A stretch of DNA of 64,000 nucleotides from Paenibacillus taichungensis (GCF_003287275.1 NZ_QEVW01000009.1:372001-436000), one strand, 5' to 3'. Positions 38,509-49,066 are shown, counted from the first letter of the stretch. Translations and numbers: made by a program. The notes: a model not told the origin generated them from the letters alone.

Positions 38509-39406
38509 TCGTCCTTCGTTTGAAACGTATCTTGAGGAAGTCACAGCTGAAGTGACGGGAGAGTTGAAGCAGACTCTTCCTGTTCATTGGGATGTACCTC
38601 AGTCACTGGTTGACGCTATGCAGTATTCACTTATGGCCGGGGGCAAACGCCTTCGTCCACTTCTGGTCGTTGCTGCGGCGGAAGCCTTCGGTGCACAGCG
38701 TACAGCTGCATTGCCGGTAGCCTGCGCCGTGGAGATGGTTCATACGTATTCGTTGATCCACGATGACCTGCCCGCCATGGATAATGACGACTATCGCAGG
38801 GGAAAATTAACGAACCACAAAGTATTTGGCGAAGCGACAGCAATATTGGCTGGCGATGCACTGTTAACGCATGCTTTTTATAGTATTGTGCAGTCAGGTC
38901 GTCGCAGCGGTGTGTCTGCAGATGCATTGTTGTCCATTGTGGAGGAGTTGTCCGAACTGGCTGGAGCAAGAGGTATGGTTGGCGGACAAGTAGCTGATAT
39001 GGAAGGCGAGCAGGGCATGACAGATCTTGCTCAATTGCAATACATTCATTTGCACAAGACCGGAGATTTGATTGTGTTTTCCCTCATTGCCGGCGCTCGA
39101 ATTGGTGGTGCTACAGAAGGACAGTTGGAGGCGCTACGCGTATTTGGTAGAGACCTGGGGCTGGCTTTCCAGATTCAGGATGATATTCTGGATTTGACGG
39201 GTGACGAGCAGAAAATGGGCAAGAAGACGCAAAGTGATGTGAATCAGCAAAAGGTCACATACCCATATTTTATTGGTATGGATGCCTCTCTTCAAGAAGT
39301 GAAGTCCCTGACGCAATCTGCGAAAGATGCGCTCGGCAGAGCGGAGTTACCTGACCCTTCCAGACTGATGGAGATTGCAGATTATTTAATGAGTCGAGAT
39401 CATTAG
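38501..39406 (+). CDS. ispA: Farnesyl diphosphate synthase (polyprenyl synthetase)
   Basis: 301 aa. Both aspartate-rich motifs are present: DDLPAMDNDD (first, DDxxxxD form of short-chain bacterial enzymes) and DDILD (second). GGKRLRPLLV and the QKVTYPYFIG segment also fit. It condenses isopentenyl and dimethylallyl diphosphates to farnesyl diphosphate. The ATG at 38501 overlaps the xseB stop (ATGAGTAA) and has GGTGAAG upstream; an upstream frame to 38444 lies within xseB. Confidence 0.95.
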   Translation: MSNRPSFETYLEEVTAEVTGELKQTLPVHWDVPQSLVDAMQYSLMAGGKRLRPLLVVAAAEAFGAQRTAALPVACAVEMVHTYSLIHDDLPAMDNDDYRRGKLTNHKVFGEATAILAGDALLTHAFYSIVQSGRRSGVSADALLSIVEELSELAGARGMVGGQVADMEGEQGMTDLAQLQYIHLHKTGDLIVFSLIAGARIGGATEGQLEALRVFGRDLGLAFQIQDDILDLTGDEQKMGKKTQSDVNQQKVTYPYFIGMDASLQEVKSLTQSAKDALGRAELPDPSRLMEIADYLMSRDH

Positions 39407-39601
39407 TTTTGGTTGAGCGTCCCTGTTTCAAATCACCCAGAATCGTGTAATCAATTTAATGTGCTTTTTCTGGGCTTCATGAAGAGAGACAATTCCAACT
39501 GGAGATAGAAATACATATTGAGGAAGATCATACGAACCTTGCTGGCGAAAATGCTCGTTATCTGGAGTATAGTGCCGTAAATTATGATTCTTGTTCTTTT
39601 A

Positions 39602-39610
39602 TGTTATAAT
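39602..39610 (+). promoter_or_regulatory. Extended -10 promoter for dxs
   Basis: TGTTATAAT, a perfect extended -10 (TGN plus TATAAT) 78 bp before dxs. The -35 is weak. The rest of the 39407-39687 gap shows only a CCCAGAA/TTCTGGG inverted repeat without a T-tract. Confidence 0.45.
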
Positions 39611-39687
39611 GTTTTAATGTCATTTAATAAACTGTGTATATATGGTTTACACCAAATCAAACAATCTAGGAAAGCGGGGAGATTCTC

Positions 39688-41595
39688 GTGCTGCTTCCAC
39701 AAATTAAACAACCCAGTGATCTAAAGTCGATGTCTCAGGATGATCTCGTTCTTTTGTCGGCTGAGATCCGGCAGTTTCTGATTGAGAAGCTGTCCGTTAC
39801 AGGGGGCCATCTCGCACCCAACTTAGGAGTGGTTGAGCTCACGGTAGCCCTGCATTACTGCTACAACAGCCCAGTGGACAAAATGATCTTTGATGTAGGG
39901 CATCAGGCTTACGTACACAAGGTTCTAACAGGGCGGATGGATCGTTTTGATACACTGCGTCAGCATAATGGCTTATGTGGATTTGTTAAACGTAACGAGA
40001 GTGAACATGATGTATGGGAAGCGGGTCACAGCAGTACATCATTATCTGCTGCGATGGGTATGGCGCTTGCTCGTGATCTCAAAGGGGAAGACAATCAGGT
40101 TATCGCGATGATTGGGGATGGAGCGCTTACAGGTGGTATGGCCTTTGAAGCTCTCAATCACATTGGTCATGAGCAGAAAAAGCTGATGGTTATCCTGAAT
40201 GATAATGAAATGTCCATTGCTCCGAATGTCGGGGCTATGCATAAATATTTGAGCAAAATTCGTTCGGATCGCCATTATTTAAAAGCCAAGGATGACGTGG
40301 AAGGAATGCTCAAGAAAATTCCTGCCATAGGGGATCGTTTGGCCAAATCGGCGAGCTGGATTAAAGATAGTGTCAAATACATGATGGTTCCAGGAGTTCT
40401 GTTCGAAGAGTTGGGCTTCACTTATTTGGGACCCATTGATGGACACGACATTCCGAAATTGATTGAAACGTTCAAACAGGCGGATAACGTGGATGGACCT
40501 GTAATGGTTCATGTCTTGACAACCAAAGGAAAAGGCTATCAGCCAGCCGAGGCCGATTCACACAAATGGCACGGAATTTCTCCGTACAAGATCGAATCAG
40601 GTCAAGTGCTTAAAGCTGTAGGCAAACCAATGTATACGGAAGTGTTTGGTAAAACGTTGATTGATCTTGCCAAGCAGGATAAACGAATAGTAGCGGTAAC
40701 ACCAGCCATGCCAACAGGTTCCGGTCTCATTCCTTTCAGTAAGGAATTCCCTGATCGCATGATTGACGTGGGTATTGCCGAACAGCATGCGGCCACCATG
40801 TGTGCAGCATTGGCGATGGAAGGCTTAAAACCTGTATTTGCCGTCTATTCGACGTTTATGCAACGTGCGTATGATCAGATTGTACATGATATTTGTCGTC
40901 ATAACGCTAATGTCATGTTCGCTATTGACCGTGCCGGATTTGTCGGTCCAGATGGTGAAACGCATCAAGGTGTGTACGATGTGGCGTTTATGCGTCATAT
41001 TCCGAATATCGTTCTGATGATGCCTAAGGATGAGAATGAACTGCGCCATATGATGAAGACGGCGCTTGAATATAATGAAGGTCCAATTGCTTATCGTTAT
41101 CCACGAAACAATGTTGTAGGTGTGCCTCTTGATGATGAACTCATTCCGATTCCAATCGGTACATGGGAACAGCTACGTCCGTCTGAAGGTTTTGCTATCA
41201 TCGCTTCGGGATCTATGGTACAGCTTGCTGAAGAAGCTGCAGAGACGGTTAAAAGAGAAGGCATTACGGCTGGCGTAATTAACGCCCGCTTCCTTAAGCC
41301 TCTTGATGAGCAGATGCTGCGTGATCTGGCAGTTCGAGGCACGAAGTTAATTGTGCTTGAAGAAGCATCACAGGCAGGCAGTATGGGCAGTGCAGTTCTG
41401 GAGTTTTACGCAGAACAAGGGCTGCATGATGTGCATGTACAACTGATGGGCATTCCAGATCGATTCATTGAACATGGCAGTATTGAGGATCAAAGAGCTG
41501 AAGTGGGACTTACAGTTGAGAATGTGAGCTCAGAGCTGCGTAGCATGGCAGCCCAATCTTCGTATGGTATGTCCAGAACTCGGTTCCCTTCATAA
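39688..41595 (+). CDS. dxs: 1-deoxy-D-xylulose-5-phosphate synthase
   Basis: 635 aa, full length. Thiamine-diphosphate enzyme: [13 protein letters not shown], the ThDP motif [18 protein letters not shown]...NDNEMSI and the transketolase-like pyrimidine domain with [15 protein letters not shown]. It makes DXP from pyruvate and glyceraldehyde-3-phosphate for the MEP isoprenoid pathway, feeding IspA. GTG start after AGGAAAGCGGGGA. Confidence 0.97.
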   Translation: MLLPQIKQPSDLKSMSQDDLVLLSAEIRQFLIEKLSVTGGHLAPNLGVVELTVALHYCYNSPVDKMIFDVGHQAYVHKVLTGRMDRFDTLRQHNGLCGFVKRNESEHDVWEAGHSSTSLSAAMGMALARDLKGEDNQVIAMIGDGALTGGMAFEALNHIGHEQKKLMVILNDNEMSIAPNVGAMHKYLSKIRSDRHYLKAKDDVEGMLKKIPAIGDRLAKSASWIKDSVKYMMVPGVLFEELGFTYLGPIDGHDIPKLIETFKQADNVDGPVMVHVLTTKGKGYQPAEADSHKWHGISPYKIESGQVLKAVGKPMYTEVFGKTLIDLAKQDKRIVAVTPAMPTGSGLIPFSKEFPDRMIDVGIAEQHAATMCAALAMEGLKPVFAVYSTFMQRAYDQIVHDICRHNANVMFAIDRAGFVGPDGETHQGVYDVAFMRHIPNIVLMMPKDENELRHMMKTALEYNEGPIAYRYPRNNVVGVPLDDELIPIPIGTWEQLRPSEGFAIIASGSMVQLAEEAAETVKREGITAGVINARFLKPLDEQMLRDLAVRGTKLIVLEEASQAGSMGSAVLEFYAEQGLHDVHVQLMGIPDRFIEHGSIEDQRAEVGLTVENVSSELRSMAAQSSYGMSRTRFPS

Positions 41596-41663
41596 CTGGA
41601 ACAATCAGAGAAACTGGAACACATTATTGATTAATCAGGATTACTACATGATAGGAGAAAGAC

Positions 41664-42509
41664 ATGTCACTCCCGAAAGAACGAATTGATGTTCTGCTGG
41701 TTGAGCAAGGATATTACGAAAGTCGTGAGAAGGCAAAAGCTGCAATCATGGCTGGACTGGTATATGCCAACAATGAGCGGATTGAAAAAGCGGGCATGAA
41801 GATTCCACGGGAAGCCGAACTTAAAGTAAAAGGTTCAGTACATCCCTATGTCGGTAGAGGCGGATTAAAGCTTGAAAAAGCGATCCGTCACTTCGATCTC
41901 GATATGAATGGACTTGTGATGCTCGATATTGGCTCATCCACTGGTGGATTTACCGATTGTGCCCTGCAACATGGTGCATCTCATGTATATGCCATTGATG
42001 TAGGTTATAACCAGCTGGATTGGTCACTCCGTAATGATGAACGGGTCACTGTCATGGAAAGAACCAATTTCCGTTATGTGACCCCCGAAGATCTACAAGG
42101 ACCTGTGCCGAATTTTGCCAGTATTGATGTATCCTTTATTTCGCTGAGAATTATTTTGCCCCCGTTGCTGGCACTTCTAAAGCAACCTGCAGATATTGTG
42201 GCGTTAATTAAACCTCAGTTCGAAGCAGGCCGTGAGAAAGTCGGCAAGTCTGGCGTCGTTCGTGATACTAAGGTTCACAAGGACGTTTTGCAGACGATGC
42301 TTCGTTTCGCCAATGAGCTTGGGTTAAAGCTAAAAGGTTTAACATTCTCGCCGATTACAGGCGGAGAAGGAAATATTGAATTTCTCGCTCACTGGCGTCT
42401 GGAAGCACCAGAGGCAACACAACAAGAGAACGTTCAGGCTTCACTTGATGCACTTGCAGATCAAGTTGCAATGGAAGCTGCCCATACTTTTACAGGAAAC
42501 TCATCATAG
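41664..42509 (+). CDS. tlyA: TlyA-family rRNA 2'-O-methyltransferase/hemolysin-like protein
   Basis: 281 aa. An N-terminal S4 RNA-binding domain (RIDVLLVEQGYYESREKAKA) and a C-terminal FtsJ-like SAM methyltransferase with VMLDIGSSTGGFTDCALQHGA, DVGYNQLDW and KPQFEAGREKVGK. TlyA methylates ribose in 16S and 23S rRNA in mycobacteria; the B. subtilis homologue is YqxC. Ribosome binding site AGGAGAAAG. Confidence 0.94.
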   Translation: MSLPKERIDVLLVEQGYYESREKAKAAIMAGLVYANNERIEKAGMKIPREAELKVKGSVHPYVGRGGLKLEKAIRHFDLDMNGLVMLDIGSSTGGFTDCALQHGASHVYAIDVGYNQLDWSLRNDERVTVMERTNFRYVTPEDLQGPVPNFASIDVSFISLRIILPPLLALLKQPADIVALIKPQFEAGREKVGKSGVVRDTKVHKDVLQTMLRFANELGLKLKGLTFSPITGGEGNIEFLAHWRLEAPEATQQENVQASLDALADQVAMEAAHTFTGNSS

Positions 42510-42590
42510 GATGAGTTTCTTTTCGCTGGAAAGGTGACATTCTAAAAGGAAATCGGTTGTCGAATCTCGAATATGTCTTCGAGGTGAGCG

Positions 42591-43079
42591 ATGATGGATG
42601 GGCAATATGACACAATTGTTATTGGTGTACTTGCTGTCTGCTTGATTTTATGGCTGTTCTTTGGCTTTCGGAATTGGGTTAATCGTCCGATTCCAGTAAG
42701 CTTGTCGGGTATGCAACTGAATTTGGAAATTCAGGATTCACCGGCAGTGGATCTGCTTGAAGCGGAAGGATATGAAGTCATCGGGGGTAAAATGAAAATT
42801 CCTTTAGCCTTTGAAGCGGATGAATCCGTTTATTACAGCAGGCTCTTTATTGATTATGTAGCAGAGCGTGATGATGAGAGATATCTGGTGAAGACTTCCC
42901 GTCGCAGACAACCTCTTGAACTTACTGGGCCATCCCTGCGCGATCGCTTCCTGTACTATTTATTGTTATATCCCGGCTGTGAAGGGTTGCTGTATGTGGA
43001 CATGGAGGAATCGGATATCAAGGTTATAAGGCTTATGGATTATCAGGAAGACGTGTACGATGGAGATGATCTGGACTAA
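42591..43079 (+). CDS. Membrane-anchored protein of unknown function
   Basis: 162 aa. One N-terminal membrane helix (IVIGVLAVCLILWLFFGF), then a soluble, acidic, cytoplasmic-looking domain (about 30-162) with a block DLLEAEGYEVIGGKMKIPL and a very acidic end (YQEDVYDGDDLD). I do not recognise a family with certainty. It sits between tlyA and argR with GAGGTGAGCG before the ATG pair (42591/42594). The context suggests a housekeeping role peculiar to Paenibacillus-type genomes. Confidence 0.8.
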   Translation: MMDGQYDTIVIGVLAVCLILWLFFGFRNWVNRPIPVSLSGMQLNLEIQDSPAVDLLEAEGYEVIGGKMKIPLAFEADESVYYSRLFIDYVAERDDERYLVKTSRRRQPLELTGPSLRDRFLYYLLLYPGCEGLLYVDMEESDIKVIRLMDYQEDVYDGDDLD

Positions 43080-43190
43080 GGGTATTTATGAAACCTGAAA
43101 GTTGTTTATATAACGAATGACGAATTGCAGAATGGCAAAGGGAAATTAGCCGTTCTATGCAATACATTGAACTTTTAACTGGAGGCATGT

Positions 43191-43640
43191 ATGAAAGGAC
43201 AACGACACATTAAGATACGTGAAATCATTAGTCAAAACGAAATTGAAACCCAGGATGATCTGGTTGAAGCTTTGCGTAAATCTGGATTTCAGGTGACTCA
43301 AGCTACGGTATCACGGGATATTAAGGAGCTTCTTTTAATTAAGATCCCCATGGACGATGGACGATATAAATATTCACTGCCTACAGACCAACGATACAAT
43401 CCGATTCAGAAACTGAAACGTGCCCTCGTGGACAACTTCTTACACATCGATCATACAAACAATCTGGTCGTGATGAAGTGTTTGCCTGGTACAGCTAACT
43501 CCATTGCAGCTTTGCTCGATAATATTGAGTGGACGGAAGTGATGGGCACCATCTGTGGAGATGATACCATCCTCATCATCTGCCGGACGGAAAGTAACAG
43601 CGTGACCGTAATCGAGCGGATTATGGGTTATATTTCTTAG
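43191..43640 (+). CDS. argR: Arginine repressor ArgR/AhrC
   Basis: 149 aa, family length. An N-terminal winged helix ([19 protein letters not shown]...[13 protein letters not shown]) and the C-terminal hexamerisation and arginine-binding domain ([33 protein letters not shown]). It represses arginine synthesis and activates catabolism. ATG after ACTGGAGG. The argR-recN pairing is widely conserved in Firmicutes. Confidence 0.97.
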   Translation: MKGQRHIKIREIISQNEIETQDDLVEALRKSGFQVTQATVSRDIKELLLIKIPMDDGRYKYSLPTDQRYNPIQKLKRALVDNFLHIDHTNNLVVMKCLPGTANSIAALLDNIEWTEVMGTICGDDTILIICRTESNSVTVIERIMGYIS

Positions 43641-43697
43641 AATATAATGGTTCAAAAACATAATTTCTGAGTGAGTCATCCGGAGGTGTTTTTGCAG

Positions 43698-45416
43698 ATG
43701 TTAGTTACATTATCGATTCGTAATCTGGCTGTTGTAGAAGAAGTTGATGTTGTTTTCCACCCGGGATTTCATGTCTTGTCTGGTGAAACGGGAGCGGGTA
43801 AATCGATCATTATTGATGCCTTGGGTCTGATTGCTGGTGGACGAAGCTCAGCCGATCTGATCCGCTATGGATGTGAGAAAGCCGAGATGGAGGCTCTGTT
43901 TGAAATGGAGCCAAGCCATCCGGTATGGGAAACGCTGGAGAAGCTTGGCATCCATTGTGAGCCGGAGGAGCATCTGGTGATTCGCCGTGAACTGAATACT
44001 CAAGGGAAAAGTACATCTCGTATCAATGGCCAATTGGTCAATTTGACGATGCTCCGTGAAGTCGGAGAAAAATTAATTAATATTCACGGTCAGCATGAAC
44101 ATCAAAGTTTGTTGCGCGCAGAAAGTCATCTCGGGCTTCTGGATACATACGGGGCAGCAATCATCGGTCCAGTCAAAACGGAATATCAGGAACGCTACAG
44201 TAAATTTATTACTGCGGAAAAAGAACTTCGTGCACTTCAGGAGTCAAGTCAACGTGCGTATCAATTGCTGGACATGTATCGCTTTCAGCTTGAAGAGATT
44301 GCAGCTGCTGCTTTAACGCTGGGAGAGGATGAATTACTCGGAGAAGAACGGGTCAAACTATCCCATAGTGAGAAAATGATGGACAGTGTTGCTGGTGCAT
44401 ATGATCTGCTTAGCGGTCAACGTGGGTTAGAAGCTGTAAGTATCGCATTGTCACGAATTGAAGATATATCGGGATATGACAGTAAAGGGCTACAGCCTAT
44501 AGTTGAACAGCTCCAGTCTGCATTTTATCAACTGGAAGACGCTACGTTTCAGTTGCGGGATTATCGGGAGAAGATCGAATTTAACCCGGGTAGATTGGAA
44601 GAAGTGGAACAGCGACTGAATCTGATTTCTGGCCTCAGACGGAAATACGGCGACAGTGTGGAACTTATTTTGAATTATTATGAACAAATTAGCCATGAAA
44701 CCGACCAGCTGGAGAACAAGGATGAACGTCTGGAGAAGCTGCGTAATGAACGTGACAAATTGCTCAAATTAGTCATGGAGTCTGCGGAGGAACTTAGCCG
44801 TGTTCGTAAACAATGTGCCGAGGAACTTGCAGCGCAGGTGGAGAGTGAGCTTAAGGATCTGCAGATGGAGAGAACGACGTTACGAGTTCAGATTACTCCT
44901 TTTGAAGATGCAAAAGGGATTGAATGGAATGGACGTCGTATTCGTCTTACGCGTCAGGGTGCAGATAATGCGGAATTCCTGATTTCTCCGAATCCTGGTG
45001 AGCCTTTACGTCCACTCGGTAAGATTGCTTCCGGTGGTGAGTTGTCCCGAATGATGCTCGCGATGAAGAGTATTTTCGCACGTCATGACCGAATTCCGGT
45101 GTTGATCTTTGACGAGGTGGATACAGGTGTAAGCGGAAGAGCGGCACAATCCATTGCGGAAAAATTATATCGTCTGTCTTCTACTTGCCAAGTTTTCTCT
45201 ATTACTCACTTGCCACAGGTCGCTTGTATGGCGGATCATCAGTATCTCATCGAAAAGCATGTGTACGATGGGCGTACGATGACACAAGTGGAATCGCTGT
45301 CAGACGAAGGCAGAGTGAAGGAATTGGCACGTATGCTCGGCGGTGTGGAAATTACAGAAAAAACGCTGCATCATGCACAGGAAATGCTGAATTTGGCGGA
45401 AGCCAAAAAAGGGTGA
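43698..45416 (+). CDS. recN: DNA repair protein RecN
   Basis: 572 aa. SMC-like ATPase with Walker A SGETGAGKSIIIDAL near residue 35, long coiled-coil arms (about 155-365), the ABC signature KIASGGELSRMMLAMK and Walker B VLIFDEVDTGVSG, then the SITHLPQVAC switch. It acts early in double-strand break repair. ATG at 43698 has GGAGGTG upstream; the frame opens at 43671 but that extension lacks homology. Confidence 0.96.
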   Translation: MLVTLSIRNLAVVEEVDVVFHPGFHVLSGETGAGKSIIIDALGLIAGGRSSADLIRYGCEKAEMEALFEMEPSHPVWETLEKLGIHCEPEEHLVIRRELNTQGKSTSRINGQLVNLTMLREVGEKLINIHGQHEHQSLLRAESHLGLLDTYGAAIIGPVKTEYQERYSKFITAEKELRALQESSQRAYQLLDMYRFQLEEIAAAALTLGEDELLGEERVKLSHSEKMMDSVAGAYDLLSGQRGLEAVSIALSRIEDISGYDSKGLQPIVEQLQSAFYQLEDATFQLRDYREKIEFNPGRLEEVEQRLNLISGLRRKYGDSVELILNYYEQISHETDQLENKDERLEKLRNERDKLLKLVMESAEELSRVRKQCAEELAAQVESELKDLQMERTTLRVQITPFEDAKGIEWNGRRIRLTRQGADNAEFLISPNPGEPLRPLGKIASGGELSRMMLAMKSIFARHDRIPVLIFDEVDTGVSGRAAQSIAEKLYRLSSTCQVFSITHLPQVACMADHQYLIEKHVYDGRTMTQVESLSDEGRVKELARMLGGVEITEKTLHHAQEMLNLAEAKKG

Positions 45417-45536
45417 AACGAGCGGCTGGCGTAATGATTGACAGTAATAAAAGCCTGGGGGCGAGGTTATCTTATAGGTACGCAATTGGCGACCACCTTT
45501 CGTCAAGCGAAAGAAGCAAAGGGAGTGTGACAGCCA

Positions 45537-46868
45537 TTGAATTCCCCCCTCAGGAAGAAATTGCTAGGTCTTTTATTTGCCTTCTTTCTATGTGTGATCA
45601 GCCAGGCCATTCAGCCTGTGCAAAGTTATGCTTCATTGCCTGATGAACTCCAGGTATTTGCAGGCAGGCAGGCTGACGTTCATCTCGCTGTACCGGCTGC
45701 TTCAAGCGCTGTTGTAGATCGTCCTGACATCGTTGGTTTTGATGGAAAGGAAACTGCGGTCCACGTAACGAAGCAACAACCTTTGCATCTTCACCCCCAA
45801 CAAACGGGGCAGGCCAAATTAACGTTGAAGTTGTGGGGCAAAATTCCGGTAAAAACGGTTAACGTAAACGTGATCCCGGATTTGCGTGTTGTACCCGGGG
45901 GTCAAACGATTGGCGTCAAAGTAAAATCTGCAGGTATTCTGGTCGTAGGTCACCATCTGGTTCGTTCTGGACAAGATGAACGTGTATCCCCTGGAGAATC
46001 AGCAGGCATCAAGCTTGGAGATCTGATTACCCATATGGACGGTAAACGCCTTGATGGTGTATCGGGTGTAGCTGAAGCGGTTGAACTCGCAGGCAAGAGC
46101 AAAAAAGGTATTGATGTTGTATTAAAACGCGGCAAAGAAACGGTTAAAACCCGTTTGACACCGGCTTATGATGCGGAAGACAAAGCCTGGAGGCTTGGAT
46201 TGTACATTCGTGACTCCGCCGCAGGTGTAGGAACATTAACCTTCTACGCTCCGGATCAAGGCGTATATGGCGCTCTGGGACATGTCATTACGGATATGAA
46301 CACTCAGACCTCCATCGTTGTTGGCAGTGGTCAGATTGTTCAGTCCAATGTAACGTCAATTTCTAAGAGTGAATCCGGTGATCCGGGTGAAAAACGAGCT
46401 CATTTCCTGAAAGAAAGTAAAATTTTAGGCAATATTGAACGTAATACTGCTTTTGGTATCTTTGGTAAAATGTCCGGTAATCCTGAACATAGCTTGTATT
46501 CTAAAGGCATTCCTGTTGCTTTCTCCCATGAAGTAAAAGAAGGTCCTGCAGAAATTCTCACAGTTGTTGAGGGTCAGCAGGTGGAGCGTTTCTCAATTGA
46601 TATTGTACACGTAGCAGATCAATCCGAACCGGCCACCAAAGGCCTGGTGCTACGTATCACAGATCCGAAGCTGCTCGATAAGACCGGAGGCATTGTACAA
46701 GGCATGAGCGGTAGTCCCATTGTGCAAAACGGAAAACTCATTGGTGCCGTGACGCATGTGTTCGTCAATGATCCGAAATCAGGTTATGGTTGCTTCATTG
46801 AGTGGATGTTACAAGATGCAGGAGTCATGATGAAAAAGGAACATGCAAAAAACCTTAAGGCGGGTTAA
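45537..46868 (+). CDS. spoIVB: SpoIVB peptidase (S55), sigma-K checkpoint protease
   Basis: 443 aa. An N-terminal signal anchor (LLGLLFAFFLCVISQAIQPV), a PDZ domain (about 125-205, SAGIKLGDLITHMDGKRLDG) and an S55 peptidase domain with the catalytic His in GALGHVITD and Ser in QGMSGSPIVQNGK. It is secreted from the forespore and cleaves SpoIVFA to release sigma-K activation. TTG start with GGGAG 12 bases upstream. The recN-spoIVB-spo0A order matches B. subtilis. Confidence 0.95.
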   Translation: MNSPLRKKLLGLLFAFFLCVISQAIQPVQSYASLPDELQVFAGRQADVHLAVPAASSAVVDRPDIVGFDGKETAVHVTKQQPLHLHPQQTGQAKLTLKLWGKIPVKTVNVNVIPDLRVVPGGQTIGVKVKSAGILVVGHHLVRSGQDERVSPGESAGIKLGDLITHMDGKRLDGVSGVAEAVELAGKSKKGIDVVLKRGKETVKTRLTPAYDAEDKAWRLGLYIRDSAAGVGTLTFYAPDQGVYGALGHVITDMNTQTSIVVGSGQIVQSNVTSISKSESGDPGEKRAHFLKESKILGNIERNTAFGIFGKMSGNPEHSLYSKGIPVAFSHEVKEGPAEILTVVEGQQVERFSIDIVHVADQSEPATKGLVLRITDPKLLDKTGGIVQGMSGSPIVQNGKLIGAVTHVFVNDPKSGYGCFIEWMLQDAGVMMKKEHAKNLKAG

Positions 46869-46887
46869 CCTCCTTAAGGTTTTTTTG
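46850..46887 (+). terminator. Terminator overlapping the spoIVB end
   Basis: 11-bp perfect stem AAACCTTAAGG/CCTTAAGGTTT, 11-base loop and TTTTT. The 5' arm encodes the last spoIVB codons, a compact arrangement. Confidence 0.87.
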
Positions 46888-46966
46888 TCGAATGTAAACA
46901 TATAATATCGGATAATGAAATAAATTATTTATTATATAGCAATGAGAAAAAAAAATAAAGAAAAAT

Positions 46967-47007
46967 AATTTTCGACAGAAGGAATTTCCTCCCCTGTGTC
47001 GAAAATT
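46967..47007 (+). promoter_or_regulatory. spo0A promoter: sigma-H site flanked by inverted 0A boxes
   Basis: Perfect 11-bp inverted repeat AATTTTCGACA (46967) and TGTCGAAAATT (46997), each containing a Spo0A box (TGTCGAA). Between and overlapping them is a sigma-H-like promoter: GAAGGAATT (46978-46986), an 11-bp spacer and GTCGAAA (46998-47004), against RNAGGAWWW and RNNGAAT. This suits autoregulated, sigma-H-driven spo0A expression as known in B. subtilis. Confidence 0.72.
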
Positions 47008-47060
47008 TAACCTGTAAGGAAATGTACGAAACGATGTTTAAATTAAAGGAGGATACCGTT

Positions 47061-47876
47061 TTGCAAAAAATTGAGGTATTGCTGGCCGATGATAATCGTG
47101 AATTTACGAATTTGCTTGCCGAATATATATCCGAACAGGAAGATATGGAAGTAACCGGAATTGCTTACAATGGAGAAGAAGTACTGCAGCTGCTGGAGCA
47201 GACTCGCGATGTACCGGATGTACTCATTCTGGATATTATTATGCCTCACCTGGATGGACTGGGTGTGTTGGAGCGTCTGCGCAATCTGAATCTGTCTCCA
47301 CAGCCCAAAGTCATTATGCTTACGGCTTTCGGACAAGAGAATATCACGCAGCGTGCCGTGCAACTCGGAGCTTCTTATTACATCCTGAAACCGTTTGACA
47401 TGGAAGTGCTCGCGAATCGTGTACGTCAACTGGTTGGCACGCAAACTACAATCTCCACAGGTGGTGGTAGCGGTTCATCGATGTTTATGAACAAGTCCAA
47501 CGTGGTGCCGATGGGTAAACACAAAAATTTGGATGCAAGTATTACGTCCATCATACATGAAATCGGCGTTCCTGCGCATATTAAAGGATATCAGTATTTA
47601 CGCGAAGCCATCACTATGGTGTATAACAATATCGAAATTTTGGGTGCTATCACGAAAACCCTGTATCCGGCGATTGCCGAAAAATTCAAAACAACGCCGT
47701 CTCGCGTCGAACGTGCCATCCGTCATGCCATTGAAGTGGCTTGGACACGCGGCAACATCGACAGCATCAGCCATCTGTTTGGCTATACGATCAACATCAG
47801 TAAGTCGAAACCGACGAACTCCGAGTTCATCGCGATGGTTGCTGATAAGCTTAGAATTGAGCATAAGGTGTCCTGA
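47061..47876 (+). CDS. spo0A: Sporulation master regulator Spo0A
   Basis: 271 aa. Receiver domain with acidic pair in LLADDNREF, phospho-Asp in [12 protein letters not shown] and Lys in ILKPFD. A short Gly/Ser linker leads to the Spo0A DNA-binding domain with [38 protein letters not shown] and [20 protein letters not shown]. Phosphorylated Spo0A controls entry into sporulation. TTG at 47061 follows a perfect AAAGGAGG with seven-base spacing and matches the start of other Spo0A proteins; a frame open to 47022 upstream is untranslated leader. Confidence 0.97.
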   Translation: MQKIEVLLADDNREFTNLLAEYISEQEDMEVTGIAYNGEEVLQLLEQTRDVPDVLILDIIMPHLDGLGVLERLRNLNLSPQPKVIMLTAFGQENITQRAVQLGASYYILKPFDMEVLANRVRQLVGTQTTISTGGGSGSSMFMNKSNVVPMGKHKNLDASITSIIHEIGVPAHIKGYQYLREAITMVYNNIEILGAITKTLYPAIAEKFKTTPSRVERAIRHAIEVAWTRGNIDSISHLFGYTINISKSKPTNSEFIAMVADKLRIEHKVS

Positions 47877-47934
47877 AAGGATCAGGAATAGTGATCATCT
47901 GAACAAATAAATTAAACTTATTTACACATAAGGA

Positions 47935-47986
47935 ACACCACGTTTTTATTGAGTCTATCAAGACCAATAAAAACGTGGTGTTTTTT
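47935..47986 (+). terminator. Terminator after spo0A
   Basis: 17-bp perfect stem from ACACCACGTTTTTATTG and its complement, then TTTTTT. The following gap to 48184 has no other clear element. Confidence 0.92.
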
Positions 47987-48184
47987 CAATACTATAAAAT
48001 TCCATTAAAGAAATCGAATAACCTATGATAAACAGAAGAGGCTTCAGTGTGGCTTCTCAGATATATATTTGGAAGGGTGAAATTTTTTACAAACTTTTAC
48101 TTGCAGTTAACGCTTTCTCAGCAGGAAAGTGGTACGATGTGACCACTGACAAGATAATCATTATAGGTATAAAGGATGAAATAT

Positions 48185-49042
48185 ATGAAGAGAACGACTT
48201 TTTTCTGTACATACATAAATGAAATATACAATTCTTTGAAATATGCAAGTAAATCATGTCAACATTCTATGCTTAGTTACAGGCAATTCAAAGGACTGCA
48301 AAAAATTATGCGTAATCGAATGCTTACTACATATTTTCAGCCAATCCTAGATCTGCAGAGCGGTCAATGTCTTGGTTACGAGATATTAAACCGTCCTCCC
48401 ATATCTGATCTTTTTCCGAATGCAGAAGCTTTTTATCAATTTATTGGTCATACGGATCAGGTGTTCACATTTGAGCGCTTCTGTCGTGAGATTTCGATTG
48501 AACGATTCAGAGCCTCTTTAACTACAGAGCGATATCCTGACAATACCGTCGTTTTTTTAAATATACATCCTCAGGTTTTAGCCGATTCCACATATCGCAG
48601 TGGAGAAACAATCAGTCTATTAAACAGTTATGGTTTATCTCCTGAGCAAGTTGTCTTTGAGCTAACTGAAAAACAGGCAGTTCATGACTATGTAGAGTTC
48701 GAACGCATTCTATCGAATTATCGCTCACAGGGTTTTCGAATTGCCATTGATGATGCGGGTTCCGGATATAGCAGTCTTAAGGCGATTGTAAGTCTAAAGC
48801 CGGATTTTATCAAATTGGACAGAGCACTGATTAGTCGAGTGGACACACATCCGGATCAGCAGCACATAGTAAGGATCCTTAAGCAATTTGCTGCCGACTC
48901 GGGGACGAGTATCATTGCAGAAGGTATTGAGCGTTACGAGGAAATTCAATTTTTGCGACGTGAAGGTATCGAATACGGTCAGGGTTATGCACTTGGAAGG
49001 CCTGATACAGTATTAAGGCCGTCTCCCTTATCTTTTCCATAG
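48185..49042 (+). CDS. EAL-domain protein, probable c-di-GMP phosphodiesterase
   Basis: About 285 aa, a nearly stand-alone EAL domain after a 45-residue N-terminal stretch. The signature is YEILNRP instead of EALxR, so the metal-binding Glu is kept. Other catalytic blocks are present: FLNIHPQ (Asn), FELTEKQ (Glu), IDDAGSGYSSL (DDxG) with KLDRALI, IAEGIE and GYALGRP. Enzyme activity is therefore plausible: linearising cyclic di-GMP. Start at 48185 is chosen because AAAGG is nine bases upstream. A GGDEF gene follows 24 bp later, suggesting a make-and-break pair. Confidence 0.88.
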   Translation: MKRTTFFCTYINEIYNSLKYASKSCQHSMLSYRQFKGLQKIMRNRMLTTYFQPILDLQSGQCLGYEILNRPPISDLFPNAEAFYQFIGHTDQVFTFERFCREISIERFRASLTTERYPDNTVVFLNIHPQVLADSTYRSGETISLLNSYGLSPEQVVFELTEKQAVHDYVEFERILSNYRSQGFRIAIDDAGSGYSSLKAIVSLKPDFIKLDRALISRVDTHPDQQHIVRILKQFAADSGTSIIAEGIERYEEIQFLRREGIEYGQGYALGRPDTVLRPSPLSFP

Positions 49043-49066
49043 GGGAATTAGAGATTTAAAAAGTAG

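Noticed and set aside
39459..39475. CCCAGAA/TTCTGGG inverted repeat after ispA as a terminator
   Set aside because: No T-tract follows the second arm and the loop is long.
48025..48222. 65-codon ORF before the EAL gene
   Set aside because: No ribosome binding site, composition unlike neighbours, and it overlaps the better-supported EAL start.
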